From: Coriolopsis trogii
Taxonomy: Eukaryota; Basidiomycota; Agaricomycetes; Polyporales; Polyporaceae
Assembly (NCBI GenBank): GCA_020543525.1
Contig: JAHYIO010000031.1
Coordinates: 3,224,001-3,288,000 of the forward strand
DNA length: 64,000 nt
Direction: 5' to 3'
Positions 58,822 to 64,000 of this stretch are shown piece by piece (position 1 is the stretch's first letter; each line of letters starts with the position of its first letter). The notes under the pieces were generated by a model. The model ran no database searches and was not told where the DNA came from. It saw nothing but the letters and a program-made list of their open reading frames with translations. The position numbers and the translations under genes are program-made.

Positions 58822-59526
58822 ATTTGACTTGCAGAAACCTGTCACCGGGGATTGTCTGTCTAGAACTGAGCCCTCACGGGAATGGGGGCACGCACATTCA
58901 TATAATAAGCAGGTAACTGAGTCAAAATAATCCACAAGGGTACACTGGAAGGGAGTACAAACACGATGGGGTGTCCGGCTACTGGGGAGTGTTAATTCTG
59001 TCCAAAAACAAAGTGTGACTTACGTCTTCATGGGAACGGGATGCTTATTGACACGGGGGTAAACTAAGCATGATAATGAGTGGCTCAAGTCAATTCCTAA
59101 CTACTCACTCGACGGGCACTCTATTGAAATACAGGAGTTCGAACACTACAGGTAATTTATGTCATACTAATTGATTGTCCTTCCAAGACCTTAGCAATCT
59201 GATTTTCCGTTCTTAGCCTTTCAATAACTGCTGGGAATACCTCACTGAAAGAAAGGTAAGGACTACACTCCAAATCTAACATACATATCTCAAGCTGAGC
59301 CAGTGGCGAAGCGTTGCGTACAGCCGAAGGCGAACCCACCAGTGGCAAAGCCACGGGTAATAAACTAGTGTAAGTTGAGGAGCCAGCTGCTAAGTACGCT
59401 CGGACAGCGGTCCGGCGGAAAGTCCGGGATGAGGAGCGGATCTAGATCGGGTATAAGGAGATATGCGCTGCGGCTTTGCACAGACTCCTTGTTGCTCTCC
59501 GCCACCGCGTACTGTCCCTAAATCCG
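58822..59526. other. gene-poor stretch before palC
   Basis: This DNA lies between the hairpin clusters and palC. It is AT-rich to about 59280, without convincing coding sequence. The final 130 bp serve as palC promoter and leader. No PacC box (GCCARG) was seen in it. Confidence 0.45.
59301..59352. repeat. cluster of GAA/AAA-loop short inverted repeats
   Basis: GTGGCGAAGC at 59301, GCCGAAGGC at 59321 and GTGGCAAAGCCAC at 59340-59352 lie within about 50 bp. They share the hairpin style of the repeats 600 bp to the left, perhaps the two ends or pieces of a decayed short mobile element. Confidence 0.6.
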
Positions 59527-61352
59527 ATGTCTAGCTACCTCTACGAGCTTCCAACCACTGGTGCCATCTCTTTCGCTGAAATGTGCGTTGACTCCACGGC
59601 GACACATACGGTGAATATCGCGGACACCACGGAAGCACGCGCCAATCTGCGCGCGGTGCTCAAGGAGAGCAAACGGACGGAGAATGGAGAGAAGGACTAC
59701 TTGAAGCTCGTCAAGGTGAGGTAACCACCGTTTAATGGGACAAACTCGAACATGTGCATGTCTGGACTGCCCTCTTTTTGGCGATTTGTACGGCTTCGCG
59801 AAGGTGTATGAGGGAAACGAAGCCCGAGTGAGACCGGTCCTCTTACCTCGTATTGCCACCGCAGGTTCTCGACGAATACATCCCCAAACTTCATGGGATT
59901 CTGAGCTGCATCAACGCTGATGAGATCTCGCTGAAGGCCGACCCAAGTGCGCGATTTATCCGTGTTCATCCGCACCCAGCTAACGCCTTGCTCAGTACTA
60001 AGCTGGCGTACAACGCTCTCATCAACGCTCTTCCATAACGCACCCCGTCTCTCACTTCCTACCTTCTCAACAGAGCTTATATTCACCCTATTAACTTATG
60101 CATTCTCGATTTCCAACCTCGCGCGCGCCGTAGTACATTCCCTGGGCCGGTACGAAACTGAACGCGCTATATCGGACGCCGAGCGCAAAGCCAAAGACGA
60201 GCGGCTCGCTTTCGCCGTCACTCTCCTCTGCAAAGCCGCGGGGATCTACGAATACATCGGAAAGGAATGTCTCGCAGAATGGGAGAAAGAGCGCGACCGA
60301 GTCGTCGCGGCCGGGATGAGCTGCCCCCGCCCGCCAGACTTGAGCAGGGAAGTTGTCATCGGGCTGAGCAAGTGCGTGTCGTTCCATTCTTTGTGCTTCA
60401 GTTTCTGTACGTGCTGATCACGTACTCGCGTACTCTTCGCGTGTGATTCTCCATGGAAGGATGGCTCTCGCAGACGCGCAGAACCTCGCGATCCGCAAGC
60501 TGCTCTCCAAGGCGGCGTTCGAAAGCACGCTCACGCCCGGTCCGCCGCTCCCCAAATCCCACCCGTCGCCCGCGCTCGTCGCGAAGCTGCACCTCGAATG
60601 CGCATCCCTCTATTCGTCAGCGCGGTCGCTCGTGAAGACTCCAGGCGCGGCGAAGGCCTCCTCCAAGTCGAAGCTGAAGCTCTCGCTCGGCAAGGACCGG
60701 AGTGCGGGCAGAGAGCAGGAAGACACGGGCGAAGAGGTCGCGCCCGAGCTGAGGCGGTACCTCGCGGACGAGGCGGCGCTGCACGCGGCGCTGGCGCGGA
60801 AGTGGCTTGGAGTCGACGCAGGGGAGCATGGAGCGACCAGCAAGGGTGGAGTGGCGGTCGGCTTCTTGGCGTGGGCGAAGAAGGATCTGGAGGAGCTCAA
60901 GAGCGGGCACGCTTCGGGGGGAATGATGGGTGGCGAGCGCGAGAAGGAGATGCGCGAGCGGAGGAAGGCGCGAGTGCTCGAGGAGTTGGAGAGCACGAGT
61001 ACGTTCTTGGTCGGGTACAAAAAGATGAACGACTCGGTAAGTCCGTGATGTCTGAAAAGCACTCTTGACACTGTGATATGGATCTGACTGTACCGTACAG
61101 ATCTCATTCCAGCCCGTACCGCCACAAGCTGACTTGCAGGCTATGATCCCCGCTGGGCTTCTCGCGGTCGTCGTGAAGCCGTATACAAAACCTACACCAG
61201 CTTTTGGCCCAGGCTCAGTAGAACACACGCGACGTCAAGCCGAAGATCTCGAGCTCCTCAGCGCAGAGACCGCTCCAGATCGATCACCATCTCCTGCTAC
61301 GCCTGCGAGTGGTTCAGGCAAGTCGTATGCAGGTGCCGAGGCATATTACTAG
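59527..61352 (+). CDS. palC: BRO1-domain pH-response protein PalC (Rim23-like)
   Basis: PalC links the plasma-membrane pH-sensing complex to ESCRT-III so that the PacC/Rim101 transcription factor is processed at alkaline pH. It starts MSSYLYELPTTGAISFAEMC. The BRO1 domain includes VLDEYIPKLHGILSCINADE, then an intron whose removal gives KADP-ILSWRTTLSSTLFHNA, and LLTYAFSISNLARAVVHSLG followed by AFAVTLLCKAAGIYEYIGKE. Further on are ALADAQNLAIRKLL, PALVAKLHLECASLYSSARS and SISFQPVPPQADLQAMIPAG, which is the characteristic PalC ending with VVVKPYTKP. The C-terminal tail is Ser/Pro-rich. The chosen ATG follows an upstream in-frame ATG at 59476 that would add 17 residues. Five introns are present. 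Confidence 0.88.
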
Positions 61353-63319
61353 ACGAGATCTTCCGTCGTTGGTCGGGGAGACAAAGTCGCAAGTCACGAA
61401 GTTTGTATGAAAGCATGTATCTATAGGTGCGTCGCCCTTCTTCCGAAACAACTTCAAGCACATAATTCACAAGCGGCCATGTGAGTCAGGGATCCCACTT
61501 GTACAGTCACGCTGCACTGTTGCATGCTTGTATGCCTGTATTTTTGTATACCATTATCTTGAGAACGGGATGCTCTTCAGGACAACCATCCGCATCAACT
61601 GGTCTAACGTCGTTCTCTCTCGGACCCCTGGCTCACTGTGTGCGTCGTCTCATGCTATGACACCCGCCTAGTCCCAGGGTGCTACTCAACTTGACTAGGT
61701 GGCTGGATGACTTACTCAAGAGCGATCACAGGATCTCCACTGCTTTCTCCTACACGGGATGCAGAGCCGTGAGCTCAAATGGACCTGATGCGCCCATGTA
61801 AGTAAGTACGAATGGTGCCAAAACGCAGTCGCTTTGTGGTCACTAGCACGAACTCTGGAAGCTCGCCCCGGTCTCACTTCCCTTGATAATCGGGGCCGAG
61901 TACCGCCATCGGTTCCTCTCCCCATACTGCGCACTTCCGCCTTGGGTCTACTCTTGATCTTGATGTGCTTGTAAGCACTGACTCGGAGGCTTTCAGATCC
62001 CCAATACCGTGCTGTTCATGGCTGCTACCCTGCGATGCAACGGACAACCTGGATTTGCGCATGAGAGCATATAAGCCACCGTTGGGCTCCAACGCGATGA
62101 TAGTATGATGCATATTCATCGACGTGTCCGTTAGTCAATGGCACAGTCGTCGTTGGCCTCAAGCTGTCGAGCTAGCAGCAGTCATGCGACGTACACCATA
62201 TGCAAGCTGTACCATCTACAGTGACTCTTAGACGTCTAGACTCTCGCATCGTACATGTCGTGTCATGCCCATCCGCGTAAAATATCTCAGTTTCCGGACT
62301 ACAGCTACTATAGTACAACCACGTCGGGACCGGGCCCCTCCCCGACACCCGGACAGCCCTCCGGACGCGACGGTATTAGGCATCTCTGCAGGAATAGTAT
62401 AGTAAGGTACGATACGTCGCGGGCGCAGCGACACGCTCCACATCCCCCAAACCGAATGCTGACTGGGTGTTCTCCAACGCCAACGGTGATCCTATGGCCG
62501 ACGCCGCGAGCGCAGGCTGCGCAGCAGGCACGGGTGCCGGTCACCGGGAAGGATTGGAGCACGTAGAGACTCGGGACTCGGGAGGGGTGGGGCGCGTCGG
62601 GATGCAAGATGGCAAAAAAGTGATGCGAATGTGGATGAAACGGGGGGTGTTGGTGGTTAGAATGGCGCGGCATTGATGGGTTGGACGATGAGGGTGTGGA
62701 AACATGCGAAAGACGAAGACGAAGATGACGGAAGAAGCGCGATAATGCGAGCAAGGACCATACTAGACTCAGAAGCTGGAGCCGTGCGTGATTGCTGGGA
62801 ACCTGTGATGCGAGATGCATGGTTATCAGAGGACGTGCCAGGTCGGGGATGCAAGGGGGAGGATGTGATGCAGCAAGCAGCATGGCGAGAGAGTAGAGGG
62901 AGAGTGGAAGAGTGGTATATACAATGCGACTCTACAAGTCCAAGTGTCCTGCGAAAAGGCGACAACAAGAGGAGAGTGTGTGGGGTTGTGGAGCCGGGAG
63001 AAGCCAGCGTGTTGTTACACCGACAGCGGAAAGGCTGCGAGCACAGAAGGGGACAGAAAACAGGGGCTGAACCTCCGCAGCAGACCGAAACAACAACGTG
63101 GCAGCGAGGGGAAAGAGGAACGCGGGCCGATTAGGGACGTCACGATAAGTTACTGAGCGCGCCAACAAACACCTATGTGCACCGAAGCAGGAATCCGCGC
63201 CAGGCCGGGGGTCGTTCAAGGAGTGGGTGGTAATTACAACACGCATGCGCATGTGCGCATGCAACAGTGGTGCGGGGAAAAGCAAGGCCAAGTGGCAAGA
63301 AATTTCAATGTTGGCCGAA
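61353..63319. other. intergenic, convergent (palC and right-edge gene)
   Basis: 1,967 bp without supported genes. Open frames of up to about 190 codons on both strands (for example 62308-62883 minus) have erratic composition and no motif. No RNA gene or repeat family was recognised. Confidence 0.45.
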
Positions 63320-64000
63320 TCACCGGTGTCGACCGAGCTGGAACCCGAACACAGTCGTGGACGACCCAGGCGTTGTCGTCTGAGCCGGTGCCGGCGCAGG
63401 TGTGGACGGTGCTCCCGCCGACGGAGGAACCGTGCTCGAACGAAGCGGGGCCTGGGGACTGGAGCCCCTCGCCGAGCGCATGGTGCCCGTCAGGCTCCCA
63501 AACTGTACACCGGTAGGACTCGCATACGGCGACGACGCACGGCCCAGGATCCGCTGCACGATGAATGGCGGCACGGACTGCGAGCCCCCTTGTGACTGCG
63601 AACTTCCCCGCTGATGGTGTGAAGGCCGCGTCGGTGACGACGGCCCGGCGCTGGGGAGTGGCGGATGTGGCGGGCGGTGGGAACCGCTGAGACGGTACGC
63701 GGACGTCCGGCGGGACTCGATGGGAGATATTGAAGAGTGTGCTGAATGGCGGAAATGAATGTCCGAGACGGTGTACGGCACTGAATCGGTGGGAGAAGGA
63801 AGTTCGTTGGCGTCATACGGGAAACTCTGGTCCGGGCCCTCGCGTTCGGGGGAGCTGGATGAGGTCGGCGTCGCTTGCTCGGTGTTGATCGACGGGAGAA
63901 TAGGCGTGGATTGAGAGAGAGGGACGGGATGGAGATCGACATTCTGCGCCAGTGGGGGTCCTGAGTCGGAGGCCGTGCCGCCGCCACCAGCCAACGTCAT
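63320..64000 (-). CDS. partial Ser/Pro-rich hypothetical protein
   Basis: A continuous 226-codon frame ends at TGA (63320-63322, complement) and reaches the window edge, where the last codon happens to be ATG. Whether the true start lies at 64000 or beyond cannot be decided. The product is disordered: Gly-rich, then PVPLSQSTPILPSINTEQAT, SSPEREGPDQSFPYDANELP, many Ser/Pro/Arg segments and FIVQRILGRASSPYASPT, ending VFGFQLGRHR. There is no domain. The even composition and absence of stops over 680 nt support a real exon, but function is unknown. Confidence 0.55.
   Translation of the reverse strand: MTLAGGGGTASDSGPPLAQNVDLHPVPLSQSTPILPSINTEQATPTSSSSPEREGPDQSFPYDANELPSPTDSVPYTVSDIHFRHSAHSSISPIESRRTSAYRLSGSHRPPHPPLPSAGPSSPTRPSHHQRGSSQSQGGSQSVPPFIVQRILGRASSPYASPTGVQFGSLTGTMRSARGSSPQAPLRSSTVPPSAGAPSTPAPAPAQTTTPGSSTTVFGFQLGRHR

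Overview
The window is nuclear DNA of a filamentous basidiomycete, most likely an agaricomycete of the polypore type. The evidence is dense genes with many introns of about 50-60 nt, GT-AG splice sites, no operons, fairly GC-rich coding sequence, and a typical agaricomycete gene set (conserved eukaryotic housekeeping genes mixed with lineage-specific families, a P450 and a Zn2Cys6 regulator). Exon joins were worked out by eye from splice consensus, reading frame and family motifs. CDS spans below therefore run from start codon to stop codon and include introns.

Left third (1-25.9 kb): the edge of an unknown divergent gene, then SEY1 (ER fusion GTPase), UTP25 (ribosome small-subunit processome), TOP3 (DNA topoisomerase III) and RSE1 (SF3b subunit), all on the plus strand. 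Two uncharacterised minus-strand genes follow, possibly distant paralogs. After them come two tandem Ohr/OsmC peroxidase genes, an NKAP-like RS-rich nuclear protein, a LYAR-type nucleolar zinc-finger protein and a Yippee protein.

Middle (26-46.8 kb): ATG3 (autophagy E2-like enzyme) and an MBIP-like protein on the minus strand, the latter divergent from VPS53 (GARP tethering complex). VPS53 converges on TSR1 (40S assembly), which is divergent from a protein with an AAA-lid-like C-terminus. Then come a cytochrome P450, a multi-pass membrane protein and a membrane-anchored coiled-coil protein with an ambiguous, possibly cysteine-rich, C-terminus.

Right third (47-64 kb): a tandem pair of an unknown small family, an FHA-domain Chk2-type kinase, a regulator with its Zn2Cys6 cluster at the extreme C-terminus, a gene-poor stretch with GC-rich hairpin motifs, the BRO1-domain pH-signalling gene palC, and a partial Ser/Pro-rich gene at the right edge.

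The genes do not form one pathway. Recurrent themes are ribosome biogenesis (UTP25, TSR1, LYAR-like), RNA splicing (RSE1, NKAP-like), membrane traffic and autophagy (SEY1, VPS53, ATG3, palC) and genome maintenance (TOP3, FHA kinase). I found no CRISPR array, tRNA, rRNA or intact transposon. The most unusual signals are gene-structural: three TOP3 zinc knuckles each cut by an intron at the same codon position, an 8-nt microexon inside the LYAR zinc finger, a stop codon that is also a usable 3' splice site, and an unannotated tandem family at 47-49.6 kb.
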